From an uncultured Brevinema sp. (GTDB taxonomy: Bacteria; Spirochaetota; Brevinematia; Brevinematales; Brevinemataceae): a DNA stretch of 22,499 nucleotides. Under the pieces are notes generated by a model. It saw only the letters and a program-made list of their open reading frames with translations, made no database searches and had not been told where the DNA came from. Within the stretch, counting starts at the first letter, position 1; every line of letters starts with the position of its first letter. Below are positions 6,310 to 14,052 of this stretch, piece by piece. Where the stretch lies: NCBI GenBank assembly GCA_947036575.1, contig CAMQSH010000011.1:1-22499 (forward strand), in the 5' to 3' direction. The translations under genes were made by a program, and so were the position numbers.

Positions 6310-7542
6310 ATGCGTCGAACATTATTAATTTCTACATTTTTTTCTAGCATGTTGTTTTCACAAGTTGCATTGAATAATATTAATTTTCAAGCTTTTTTTG
6401 GTGAAAAACATGCAGGATTTCAAATTAATCCTGTATTAACGGGGTTAAAAGGAAAAATTCCGAATCAAGAGATAGATCTTAATCTTACAATGTTTTATCA
6501 TAATAAATATACTTTACATGATGATCAAGTGTTAGGTATGATAGAAGGTCGTTTAATTTCAGAATTTCCACTATCTTCTTTTGATATGTATAAGAAAATT
6601 AGAGAAGATAATAGTTTAGTATTATCTAATTATGCAGAAAACCATGAAGTATATCAAAAGGCATTAAAACAATACAAACAGTTTCAAGAAAAATACAATA
6701 ATGAAGAGTATGAAACAAGTGAAGATTATGAAGAATATGCGGAGTATGAAGAAGATTATGCAGAAGATGAGTATACAGAATACGCAGAGTATGCAGAATA
6801 TGGAGATTATACAGAGTATGAAACAAGTGAAGATTACGAAGAGTATACAGAGTATGAAGAAGATTATGCAGATTATGCAGAGTACGAAGATACAGTCTCA
6901 TATGAATTTGAATTAAATAATAATAAAAATTTATCTTTTATAAAGCCTAGATTGCTTGCTCAATCATTGCACTATGAAGATCCTCCTTCTACAAATCTCC
7001 CCAGATTTCCAAGTATAACATATACCAACACTAATCCGAAAGTAAAAATAATATCTCCAAAAGAATTAGAGTTTTTAATACGTTTTGAAAAAATAAAACA
7101 AAAATATAATGATGCTGTAAAGGTCTATAACGAGGCGTTAAAAAGAGAAGCAGAAGTTTATAAAGATGATTTTGATCCAGCCGATCCAGCAGAAAGATTT
7201 ACTATTGCATTAATGGGTGAGCAACCAAATTCTGTTTGGATTAAGGAATTTGGATTAGATGGTAAAAAAAGATACCAATCTTATAATCAAAATGTATGGT
7301 ATTTAGGTTATCAAATAGAATTAACAAAAAAAGATGTTAGGGCATTACACAATGTCTTTAAAAACAATAAGAATGTAAAATATATTGTTAAGGGGTCTAC
7401 AAGAACTGTAGAATTTGATTTGTCCCCCTATTTTAAAAATGCAGTAAATGAGTTATTAGATTTATATGTTAGAGGAAAATTTGCTGTTGATACCAGTACA
7501 GAATATCCTATGATGAGTAATTATGATAAGTATCTTAAATAA
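6310..7542 (+). CDS. Exported protein of unknown function with Tyr/Glu-rich repeat
   Basis: 410 aa. MRRTLLISTFFSSMLFSQ is a signal peptide, so the protein is predicted periplasmic or outer. Residues about 133-196 consist almost only of Tyr, Glu, Asp, Ala and Thr in EY/DY steps (17 Tyr in about 62 residues), built from a 36-residue duplication. A helical, probably coiled-coil part follows (KQKYNDAVKVYNEALKREAE, about 265-285). Residues 35-38 (AGFQ) and 297-386 resemble the protein encoded immediately downstream: W310, EF313-314, NVF348-350, NNK352-354 and G362 line up with W123, EF126-127, NIF162-164, NNK166-168 and G176 there. The gene lies 25 bases after fabH in an otherwise enzymatic operon, and its last 20 bases overlap the next gene. 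No known family is recognised. Confidence 0.8.
   Translation: MRRTLLISTFFSSMLFSQVALNNINFQAFFGEKHAGFQINPVLTGLKGKIPNQEIDLNLTMFYHNKYTLHDDQVLGMIEGRLISEFPLSSFDMYKKIREDNSLVLSNYAENHEVYQKALKQYKQFQEKYNNEEYETSEDYEEYAEYEEDYAEDEYTEYAEYAEYGDYTEYETSEDYEEYTEYEEDYADYAEYEDTVSYEFELNNNKNLSFIKPRLLAQSLHYEDPPSTNLPRFPSITYTNTNPKVKIISPKELEFLIRFEKIKQKYNDAVKVYNEALKREAEVYKDDFDPADPAERFTIALMGEQPNSVWIKEFGLDGKKRYQSYNQNVWYLGYQIELTKKDVRALHNVFKNNKNVKYIVKGSTRTVEFDLSPYFKNAVNELLDLYVRGKFAVDTSTEYPMMSNYDKYLK
6706..6871 (+). repeat. 108-bp imperfect tandem duplication inside the exported-protein gene
   Basis: Bases 6706-6763 recur at 6814-6871 with 4 mismatches in 58 positions, an offset of 108 bases or 36 codons. The spacer between the copies is built of the same short units (GAGTATGCA-like, encoding EYA/EYT). 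In-frame gain or loss of units by slippage or recombination would change only the length of the Tyr/Glu tract. Confidence 0.85.
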
Positions 7543-8143
7543 AATATTTGTTTTTTTAATTTTTCTTTTTCAATTTCAAGCAATACACGCTCAAATTTAT
7601 ACCAATAATCAACAATACTTAGATAATCCTTATGCTGGATTTCAAAGAAAAAGAGATGTGGTTAGAAAGACAGAAAATTTAACAATAAAAACTAATATTT
7701 TGTATTTTGAGAATAAAAATGGGCAACACTTTGTGAATTTTTCTTTTTCTAGGGATAATAGCACTGCTCTTTCAAATGTATATACAGAAATTTTTATTAG
7801 AATTAATACAGAAAATCAAATCACTCCTTTTGATGGATTAGATCAAACTGTTATGCTTACTATTTTAGGTTTGGATAATAGTGAAAGATGGGAAGAAGAG
7901 TTTCACTTTAATAAAAGACAAGTTTATTTAAAATTTTTAAAGACAGGAGTAATACAACTAGATTTAGTGAAATTTTTATCACTTAGAAAAAGTCAGAAAA
8001 TACAAAATATCTTCCAAAATAATAAAGGTGTTTATTTTCAAATAGAAGGTATACAAGATCAGTATGATTTTGTTTGGACAGAACCGGTAGTTAATTTTTA
8101 CAAACAATTGTTTGATTATAGAAAAAAAATATATAAAAAATGA
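7523..8143 (+). CDS. Exported protein of unknown function, apparent paralogue of its upstream neighbour
   Basis: 206 aa. The signal peptide FVFLIFLFQFQAIHAQ has a probable cleavage site after IHA. The mature part begins NNQQYLDNPYAGFQ and is predicted mostly beta. Its C-terminal half (about residues 110-200) lines up with the end of the preceding protein, with matching W/EF/NxF/NNK/G spacing, and AGFQ near the N terminus is also shared; the Tyr/Glu-rich insertion is absent here. The start overlaps the preceding gene by 20 bases and the stop overlaps an ATG in the ATGA at 8140-8143, so all three genes are probably translationally coupled. No family is recognised. Confidence 0.8.
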   Translation: MISILNKIFVFLIFLFQFQAIHAQIYTNNQQYLDNPYAGFQRKRDVVRKTENLTIKTNILYFENKNGQHFVNFSFSRDNSTALSNVYTEIFIRINTENQITPFDGLDQTVMLTILGLDNSERWEEEFHFNKRQVYLKFLKTGVIQLDLVKFLSLRKSQKIQNIFQNNKGVYFQIEGIQDQYDFVWTEPVVNFYKQLFDYRKKIYKK

Positions 8144-8151
8144 GGTGCTTC

Positions 8152-8895
8152 ATGAAAGGTATAGCAGGAAAAAATGCCATTATAACTGGATCTTCTAGAG
8201 GGATAGGCCTTGCTGTTGCTGAAAGACTAGCAGCAGAAGGGGCTAATATTGTTTTAAATTCAAATGTTATGGAGGTAGATACTCCTTTAATAGTAGAATT
8301 ATCAGAAAAATATGGTGTGAAAGTTCAGGCAATACAAGCAGATGTAACATCTTATGAAGCAGTAGAAAAAATGATTAATAAAGTTAAAGAAGATTGGGGA
8401 TCTGTTGATATTTTAGTGAATAACGCTGGAATAACAAAAGATAATTTAATTCTTCGTATGTCTCCAGAAGACTTTGATATTATTGTAGATATTCATTTAA
8501 AAGGAGTCTTCAATGGTGTGAAAGCGGTTTATCCTCTTATGATGAAACAAAGATCTGGAAAAATTATTAATATGGCGTCAGTAATTGGAATAATGGGTAA
8601 TGCAGGACAAGCTAATTATGCAGCTGCAAAAGCAGGAATTATTGCTCTAACTAAATCTGCAGCAAAAGAGCTGGCTGGTAGAGGGGTGAATGTAAATGCT
8701 ATTGCTCCAGGATTTATTCAAACAGCAATGACGGATGCAATTCCAGAAAATGAAAAAGCAAAAATATTAGCATCAATACCAATGAAAAGAATGGCTCAAA
8801 CATCAGAAGTAGCATCAGTAATAGCCTTTTTGGCTTCAGATGAAGCTTCTTATATTAATGGTCAAACTATTGTAATTGATGGCGGAATGTTATAA
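8152..8895 (+). CDS. fabG: 3-oxoacyl-ACP reductase FabG
   Basis: 247 aa. NADPH-dependent reduction of 3-oxoacyl-ACP in each elongation cycle. The SDR fold is clear: TGSSRGIG (12-19) for NADPH, NNAG (90-93), catalytic Ser143 (MASVIG), Tyr156 and Lys160 (YAAAK), PGFIQTAMT and a C-terminal GQTIVIDGGML. The fourth SDR catalytic residue, an Asn in the usual NLKGVF-type motif, is His115 here (IHLKGVF). The start at 8152 is chosen because GAGGTG lies just upstream; an in-frame ATG at 8140 overlaps the previous gene's stop and would add four residues. It is placed between an exported-protein gene and fabF. A different SDR activity is possible, but position and length support FabG. Confidence 0.92.
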   Translation: MKGIAGKNAIITGSSRGIGLAVAERLAAEGANIVLNSNVMEVDTPLIVELSEKYGVKVQAIQADVTSYEAVEKMINKVKEDWGSVDILVNNAGITKDNLILRMSPEDFDIIVDIHLKGVFNGVKAVYPLMMKQRSGKIINMASVIGIMGNAGQANYAAAKAGIIALTKSAAKELAGRGVNVNAIAPGFIQTAMTDAIPENEKAKILASIPMKRMAQTSEVASVIAFLASDEASYINGQTIVIDGGML

Positions 8896-8929
8896 AAATA
8901 AAATTAAATTTAAAACATGGAGGATCACA

Positions 8930-10171
8930 GTGAGTCGTAGAGTTGTGATTACAGGTATAGGCATTATTTCCCCTTTAGGAAATAATATGGAATTATTTTG
9001 GGACAATTTAAAAAATGGGAAAAGTGGAATTTCAAAAATTGAACGCATAGATACTTCAGAACTAACGGTAAAAATAGCAGGCGAAATCAAAGATTTTAAT
9101 CCTGAAGATTATATGGATAGAAAATTATCATCTCGTATGGATCGCTATGCACAATATGGTGTATCAGCGATAACTCAAGCCATAAAAGATGCTAACTTAG
9201 AAAACTTAGATGGGATAGATCCTTATAGAGCTGGGGTGATTGTTGGTTCTGGTATTGGTGGTTTACAAACATTACAAGATAATGCTTGTGTTATTCTCGA
9301 AAAAGGACCTAGGCGTGTATCTCCTATGTTTGTTCCTGCATCTATTTTAGATATTGTATCTGGTTATGGTGCAATGCTTTATGGTTTTAAAGGACCTAAC
9401 TATGCTGTTACTTCTGCTTGTGCAACAGGTCCTCATTCTATGGTTGGTGGATATAATCACATTCGTTTAAATGAAGCTGACATTATGATTACTGGTGGAA
9501 CAGAGTGTACATTAACTACTCTTGGTATTGCTGGATTTGCTCAGGCTAGAGCTTTATCTACAGCTTATAATGATGATCCTCAAAGAGCATCTCGTCCTTT
9601 TGATATAGATAGAGATGGTTTTGTGATGAGTGAAGGTGCTGGTATTCTTGTATTAGAAGAGTATGAACATGCAAAAAAACGTGGTGTACATATTTATGGC
9701 GAATTATTATCTTATGGTACTACTGCAGATGCTTATCATATCACTGCTCCACACCCAGAGGGTGAAGGTGCTGGTATGGCGATGAAAATTGCAATGAAAA
9801 ATGGTAATATTTCTCCAGAAGAAGTAGATCTTGTTAATATGCATGGAACATCTACGCCTTTAGGTGATATCGCTGAAACGAAAGCTGTCAAATTGGCTCT
9901 TGGTGAAGCAGCTTACAAAACTAATTGTAATTCAACTAAATCTATGCTTGGTCATCCATTAGGTGCTGCAGGAGCTTTAGAAGCAATAGCAATTTTAAAA
10001 ATGATGGAACAAAAAACTATCCATCCAACAATTAATATTTTTAATCAAGATCCTGAATGTGATTTAAATTATACAGCAAACAAAGCTGTCCAAAAAGATC
10101 TAAATATTGTCTTGAGTAATTCGTTTGGATTTGGTGGGCATAATGTTTCCTTGGCATTCAAAAAAATATAA
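8930..10171 (+). CDS. fabF: Beta-ketoacyl-ACP synthase II
   Basis: 413 aa, the normal FabF length. It elongates acyl-ACP with malonyl-ACP. Catalytic residues are visible: Cys164 in TSACATG, His305 in HGTSTPLGD, Lys337 (STKSML) and His342 in GHPLGAAGA, close to E. coli Cys163/His303/Lys335/His340. The protein starts MSRRVVITGIGIISPLG and ends SNSFGFGGHNVSLAFKK, both standard. The start is GTG with GGAGG 6 bases upstream; the open frame extends further 5' into fabG, but that part is not family sequence. Only 34 bases separate it from fabG, so the acpP gene often found here is absent. Its end overlaps rnc. Confidence 0.96.
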   Translation: MSRRVVITGIGIISPLGNNMELFWDNLKNGKSGISKIERIDTSELTVKIAGEIKDFNPEDYMDRKLSSRMDRYAQYGVSAITQAIKDANLENLDGIDPYRAGVIVGSGIGGLQTLQDNACVILEKGPRRVSPMFVPASILDIVSGYGAMLYGFKGPNYAVTSACATGPHSMVGGYNHIRLNEADIMITGGTECTLTTLGIAGFAQARALSTAYNDDPQRASRPFDIDRDGFVMSEGAGILVLEEYEHAKKRGVHIYGELLSYGTTADAYHITAPHPEGEGAGMAMKIAMKNGNISPEEVDLVNMHGTSTPLGDIAETKAVKLALGEAAYKTNCNSTKSMLGHPLGAAGALEAIAILKMMEQKTIHPTINIFNQDPECDLNYTANKAVQKDLNIVLSNSFGFGGHNVSLAFKKI

Positions 10172-10925
10172 TACAATAGCTATTTCTGAAGATAGGAAAA
10201 AATCATTAAAAGAGCATGCTCAACAATATAATATTCCTTTATCTGATTTTGAATTGTGGGATTTGGGTTTAACTCATATTTCATTTATGGATGTTGTTAA
10301 TGGTCTATCTTATGAGCGATTAGAATTTCTAGGTGATTCCATTTTAGGTCTTTGTTTGGCAGATATTTTGTTTAGAAAGTATACAGAACTTTCAGAAGGA
10401 AGAATGTCTATGATGAAATCTAGTTTAGCTAACGAAAACACATTGGCTATGCTAGGAAGAGAATTAAATTTGCTAAAAGTTGTAAAGTTAGGTCATGGAG
10501 AACGTCTTGCTGATAAAAGAGCGCAAGAAAAAGTGCTTTGTGATTTATTTGAATCAACGATAGCTGTTATTTATTTACAACATGGATTCAAAAAATGTAA
10601 AGATTTTGTAGAAATCTTATTAGAACCCCATATAGATTGTTTGTTAACAGAAGGTCTAAAAGACTTCAAAACAAAATTACAAAAAATAACAATGAAAGTG
10701 TACAAACAGTACCCTGTCTATGAAATAATAGATACAGAGGGCCCAGATCATGGTAAAATATTTACTGTAAAAGGTATAATTATGAGATTTGAAGCGTCAG
10801 CAAAAGGTCGTACCAAAAAAGAAGCAGAACAAAATGTCGCACAAATAATTCTGCAAGCAATGAAAGAAGATTCATTAACAAATGCAAATTCACTTTTTTC
10901 TAAAGAATTAGTTGATGATGAATAA
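10143..10925 (+). CDS. rnc: Ribonuclease III
   Basis: 260 aa. Cuts double-stranded RNA, including rRNA precursors. The signature ERLEFLGDS is at residues 58-66 (metal ligands Glu61 and Asp65); Glu85 (SEGRMS), Asp134 and Glu137 (DLFES) complete the catalytic set. After a linker, DFKTKLQK begins a C-terminal dsRNA-binding domain ending with GRTKKEAEQNVAQIIL. The start at 10143 has GGTGGG a few bases upstream; an in-frame ATG at 10125 would add six residues. The gene overlaps the end of fabF by 29 bases, suggesting coupled translation. fabF-rnc adjacency is common in bacteria. Confidence 0.95.
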   Translation: MFPWHSKKYNTIAISEDRKKSLKEHAQQYNIPLSDFELWDLGLTHISFMDVVNGLSYERLEFLGDSILGLCLADILFRKYTELSEGRMSMMKSSLANENTLAMLGRELNLLKVVKLGHGERLADKRAQEKVLCDLFESTIAVIYLQHGFKKCKDFVEILLEPHIDCLLTEGLKDFKTKLQKITMKVYKQYPVYEIIDTEGPDHGKIFTVKGIIMRFEASAKGRTKKEAEQNVAQIILQAMKEDSLTNANSLFSKELVDDE

Positions 10926-10937
10926 AAAGGATGTTTT

Positions 10938-11813
10938 ATGATACGTGGAATGACAGGAAAATCTTCGCTTCGTTTTTCGACAGATTTTTTAGATGTTGAA
11001 ATGGAAATTAGAAGTGTTAATTCAAGATTTTTTGAATTTCGTATTAAAACTCCTGCTCGTTATGCTTCATTAGAAATGGACACACGAAAAATAGCCTCTC
11101 AAAAATTGGGTAGAGGTAAAATAGATTTTAATCTTAGAATTAATGAAAAAGAAGCACAATCAGTAGGATTAACAATTAATATGGCTTTAGCAAAATCTTA
11201 TTTAGAAGCAAGTCGTAAAGTTGCAGAGGAATTGAATCTCTCAGATAGTGTTTCTTTAAAAGATATTTTATCTTTTTCTCAAGTCTTGAATTCAGATACT
11301 AGTGATGTTGATGAAAGCACTTTAAAACTTTTATTAGAACACTTTGAAAAATTAATTGATCAAATGTTACCGATGATGATAGAGGAGGGAAAAAGCACTT
11401 TGGAAGATGTTCAAAACTCTCTAGATATTATGGTAAAATCATTAGATTTTGTTAAAATAAAATATCCTCAAGTTTTGGATAAATATAAAAGTTCTCTTCG
11501 AGATAGAGTGCTTGAGGTTTCTTCTTTAAAACCATCAGAAGAACGTTTGAGTTTAGAGTTAGAAATGTTTGCTTCTCGTACTGCTATCAATGAAGAGGTA
11601 GTTCGTTTAGACAATCATATCCGTGTGATGCAGGATATTTTATTAGGAAAACGTCCTGAAACATCAAAAGAATTGGATTTTATTGGTCAAGAAATGAATA
11701 GAGAAGTTAATACTATAGCTTCAAAATCTTCTGATTTTGAGATTACAGAACAAACTATTATTTTAAAAAGTGAAATTGAAAAAATGAGAGAACAATTTAG
11801 AAATATTATATAA
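10938..11813 (+). CDS. yicC: YicC-family protein (endoribonuclease family)
   Basis: 291 aa, the usual family length. Conserved blocks: MIRGMTGKSS at the start (usually MIRSMTGFG), SVNSRFFEFRIKTPARY, LGRGKIDFNLRI, AINEEVVRLDNHI, GKRPETSKELDFIGQEMNREVNTIASKS and the end LKSEIEKMREQFRNI. E. coli YicC is reported to act as an endoribonuclease affecting small-RNA stability; activity here is inferred from family membership. AAGGATG lies before the ATG, 12 bases after rnc, and the gene leads into gmk, a frequent yicC neighbour. Confidence 0.93.
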   Translation: MIRGMTGKSSLRFSTDFLDVEMEIRSVNSRFFEFRIKTPARYASLEMDTRKIASQKLGRGKIDFNLRINEKEAQSVGLTINMALAKSYLEASRKVAEELNLSDSVSLKDILSFSQVLNSDTSDVDESTLKLLLEHFEKLIDQMLPMMIEEGKSTLEDVQNSLDIMVKSLDFVKIKYPQVLDKYKSSLRDRVLEVSSLKPSEERLSLELEMFASRTAINEEVVRLDNHIRVMQDILLGKRPETSKELDFIGQEMNREVNTIASKSSDFEITEQTIILKSEIEKMREQFRNII

Positions 11814-11825
11814 GGAAATTTAATC

Positions 11826-12407
11826 GTGGATGATTATAAAATAATAGTTATTTCTGGTCCTAGTGGTGTTGGAAAAACAACAATATATAAACAAATATTA
11901 CAAGAATATTCCAACAATATTTCTTTTTCTATTTCTGCGACTACTCGTAAAATAAGAGATGGAGAAGAGGATGGAAAAGATTATTATTTTTTATCTGTAG
12001 AAGAATTTAAGCAATTAATAGATAAAGACGATTTTATTGAATGGGAGTGTGTGCATAATAATTATTATGGCACTCTTAAATCTGAAATATATCGTATTTG
12101 GAAAATGGGTAAACATGGTTTATTGGATATAGATGTTAGGGGTGGATTGCATATAAAAGAAATATTTGGAGACAAATCATTTCTAGTTTTTATTGCTCCT
12201 CCATCTATGAGTGAATTAGAAAATCGTTTACGGAATCGTGGAACTTGTGCTGGAGAGGCGTTAAAAAGACGATTAGACAATGCTGCTATAGAAATGGAAC
12301 AACAAGATTTTTATGATACTGTTTTAAAAAATGAACATGTAACTATTGCTGTTACAGAATTAAAAAAACAAATTAAAAAATATATTGCTAAAAAACCCCT
12401 CTTATGA
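11826..12407 (+). CDS. gmk: Guanylate kinase
   Basis: 193 aa. Phosphorylates GMP to GDP with ATP. The P-loop GPSGVGKTT lies at 11-19, followed by the GMP-binding block ISATTRKIRDGEEDGKDYYF, then EWECVHNNYYGT, LLDIDVRGGLHIK and the lid region LRNRGTCAGEALKRRLDNA. The start is GTG with AAGGAA 8 bases upstream, beginning right after the yicC stop. The last codons and the stop lie inside the terminator hairpin, so the C terminus (KKPLL) is partly set by the terminator sequence. Last gene of the rpmF cluster. Confidence 0.96.
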   Translation: MDDYKIIVISGPSGVGKTTIYKQILQEYSNNISFSISATTRKIRDGEEDGKDYYFLSVEEFKQLIDKDDFIEWECVHNNYYGTLKSEIYRIWKMGKHGLLDIDVRGGLHIKEIFGDKSFLVFIAPPSMSELENRLRNRGTCAGEALKRRLDNAAIEMEQQDFYDTVLKNEHVTIAVTELKKQIKKYIAKKPLL

Positions 12408-12417
12408 GGGGTTTTTT
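12390..12417. terminator. Bidirectional terminator overlapping the end of gmk
   Basis: Stem CCCCTC (12396-12401) with GAGGGG (12406-12411), loop TTAT, flanked by six A and a run of eight T. It contains the gmk stop codon and can also end the convergent nadE transcript. Confidence 0.93.
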
Positions 12418-12446
12418 TTAGATTGTTTTATAAAAATAAAATCTTA

Positions 12447-13919
12447 TTATTGTTTGAACCATAGTCCAACACTTATTGGAATATGCCAATCTAATCCAAA
12501 ATATCTTTTAGATATTTTTAGTCCTATTGCTGATTGTTTTCTTTTGTAGGACGATCTGTACAAAAGAGTGAAAATTTGTAAAACATCTTTTTGTCTATCT
12601 AATCGTTCACAAATTTGATGATAATCCAAACCTTCTTCACAATGTAAGAACAGTACTTGATCTAAAAACTCATAATTAGGAAGCGTATTTTCATCAATTT
12701 GATCTTCACTTAATTCTGCACTAGGCGGTCTTGTAATAGTGATTTCAGGAATGAGCTCTTTATCTGAAATAGTATTAATATAACGACATAAAGCTCTAAC
12801 CTCTGTTTTTAAAAGATCTGAGATAGGAGCAAGTCCACCACAAGTATCCCCGTATAAAGTACAATAACCAACAGCTGCTTCTGTTTTGTTTCCTGTTGCT
12901 AAGACTAAAGATCCATCAGCATTGGCTATACTCATAACAATGTTTCCACGAATACGTGCTTGAATATTTTCTTCCCAAATGGAATTACCATCTTTTAAAA
13001 ACTCTAATTCTTGAGTATATGATTTGTGTAATGATTCTATAGAGATAATTTTGAGAGGAACATGAAGATTGTCACAAATATCTTGAGCACCATCTAAACT
13101 AATATTCGAAGAAAACTTGGAAGGAAGATAAACAGCATGTACGTTTTCAGCACCAACAGCTTCTACTGCTAATACTAATACAAGTGCAGAATCAATACCC
13201 CCACTAACAGATACTAGAATTTTTGGGAAATTGTTTTTTAAAAAATAATCTTTAATTCCTTGAACAATAGTTTGACGAAGAATTTCTTCACCAGCAGGAA
13301 TTTCATGGATAGGATATGTATCTGTTGATTCAAGATCTACTGTAATAAAATCTTCTTGTCCATATCTTAATCGAGTAATAATTTTTCCTTCGGGATTAGT
13401 AATAGAGCTGAGTCCTGTAAATAAAATTTCATCAGTAGCTCCAGCCAAATTAATATCAAATACCCAAGATTTTTTTTCACTTGCAAGCAATTTTAATTCC
13501 ATTTCATGAGCTTCAGGTTTGTTTTTTTCAAAAATTTTAGGACCTAAGTTAACAAAAATATCATAGTTGTTTTGATTAAATATAGACGGCAAAGGAAGAT
13601 GTGTTTGCCCAGGGGTTTCTTGAGTAAATCCTTCTTTACTTACTGTACCATTTGTTAAGATATCCTGACCTTCAACAAAAACAGAAAGAGTAGTTCCTTT
13701 AGTATCTAATGCTAGTTCTTCAAGAGAATTTTGGATAGCTAATCTAAAATCTTCTGATGCCATAAGATTCCCCTGTGGAAATCCAGAAATTGAACCAAAA
13801 GGAATGATTAATATTTGAGATTGATCACGGAGTGCTAATTTAATAGCTTCGCGGATTTTTGCTTTATTGTAAGTAAAATCTCCAAGACGAGGATTAAGTT
13901 GGGCGATAGATATTTTCAT
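12447..13919 (-). CDS. nadE: NAD+ synthase with degenerate amidotransferase domain
   Basis: 490 aa. Amidates nicotinate adenine dinucleotide to NAD+ with ATP. The C-terminal synthetase domain is intact: PP-loop SVSGGIDS (237-244), LATGNKTEAAVGYCTLYGD (from 340), CGGLAPISDLLKTEV and the TRPPSAEL loop. The N-terminal ~225 residues align with the nitrilase-like glutaminase domain (AQLNPRLGDFTYNKAKI at the start; WVFDINLAGATDEILFTG later), but the catalytic Glu in the usual FPELxLTGYP is lost (IPFGSISGFP, Phe41), the segment that normally carries the Lys and Cys is shortened by roughly 50 residues, and no Cys occurs before residue 282. The enzyme should therefore use ammonia directly or from another protein. 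The start at 13919 has AAAGGT upstream; the frame's 5' extension (to 14042) overlaps the promoters and is not family sequence. Confidence 0.93.
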   Translation of the reverse strand: MKISIAQLNPRLGDFTYNKAKIREAIKLALRDQSQILIIPFGSISGFPQGNLMASEDFRLAIQNSLEELALDTKGTTLSVFVEGQDILTNGTVSKEGFTQETPGQTHLPLPSIFNQNNYDIFVNLGPKIFEKNKPEAHEMELKLLASEKKSWVFDINLAGATDEILFTGLSSITNPEGKIITRLRYGQEDFITVDLESTDTYPIHEIPAGEEILRQTIVQGIKDYFLKNNFPKILVSVSGGIDSALVLVLAVEAVGAENVHAVYLPSKFSSNISLDGAQDICDNLHVPLKIISIESLHKSYTQELEFLKDGNSIWEENIQARIRGNIVMSIANADGSLVLATGNKTEAAVGYCTLYGDTCGGLAPISDLLKTEVRALCRYINTISDKELIPEITITRPPSAELSEDQIDENTLPNYEFLDQVLFLHCEEGLDYHQICERLDRQKDVLQIFTLLYRSSYKRKQSAIGLKISKRYFGLDWHIPISVGLWFKQ

Positions 13920-13950
13920 GCTAATACCTTTTTTAATATTTTGTATTATT

Positions 13951-13979
13951 ATTATAGCATAGTATTGTCTAAATAACAA
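13951..13979 (-). promoter_or_regulatory. nadE promoter
   Basis: On the minus strand TTGTTA (13979-13974), a 17-base spacer, and TATAAT (13956-13951) preceded by an extended -10 TGC. It lies 32 bases before the nadE start. Confidence 0.75.
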
Positions 13980-14001
13980 AAAAAGAATATTCTTAAAACT
14001 A

Positions 14002-14030
14002 TTGTAAAAATAATAAAATAAATATATAAT
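14002..14030 (+). promoter_or_regulatory. tenA promoter
   Basis: TTGTAA (14002-14007), a 17-base spacer and TATAAT (14025-14030). Transcription would begin near 14037, which supports the GTG start at 14053 (GGAGG upstream) over the ATG at 14041. Confidence 0.72.
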
Positions 14031-14052
14031 AAACTTAATCATGGAGGCAATA

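Noticed and set aside
6626..6901. 91-codon minus-strand open frame rich in His, Leu and Asn
   Set aside because: It is the antisense of the Tyr/Glu repeat; its periodic composition comes from the repeat, and it has no ribosome site.
6701..6916. Plus-strand open frame rich in Met, Lys and Gln inside the repeat
   Set aside because: Out-of-frame shadow of the same repeat, with no start signal.
8896..8929. Possible small acpP gene between fabG and fabF
   Set aside because: Only 34 bases; an acyl carrier protein needs about 230, and no DSL motif is encoded in the window.
12065..12280. Antisense open frame in gmk
   Set aside because: Shadow of gmk, no start signal.
13920..14042. Longer N terminus for NadE (41 extra residues)
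   Set aside because: The extension is AT-rich hydrophobic sequence covering the promoter of nadE and tenA; the family start is MKISIAQLNP.
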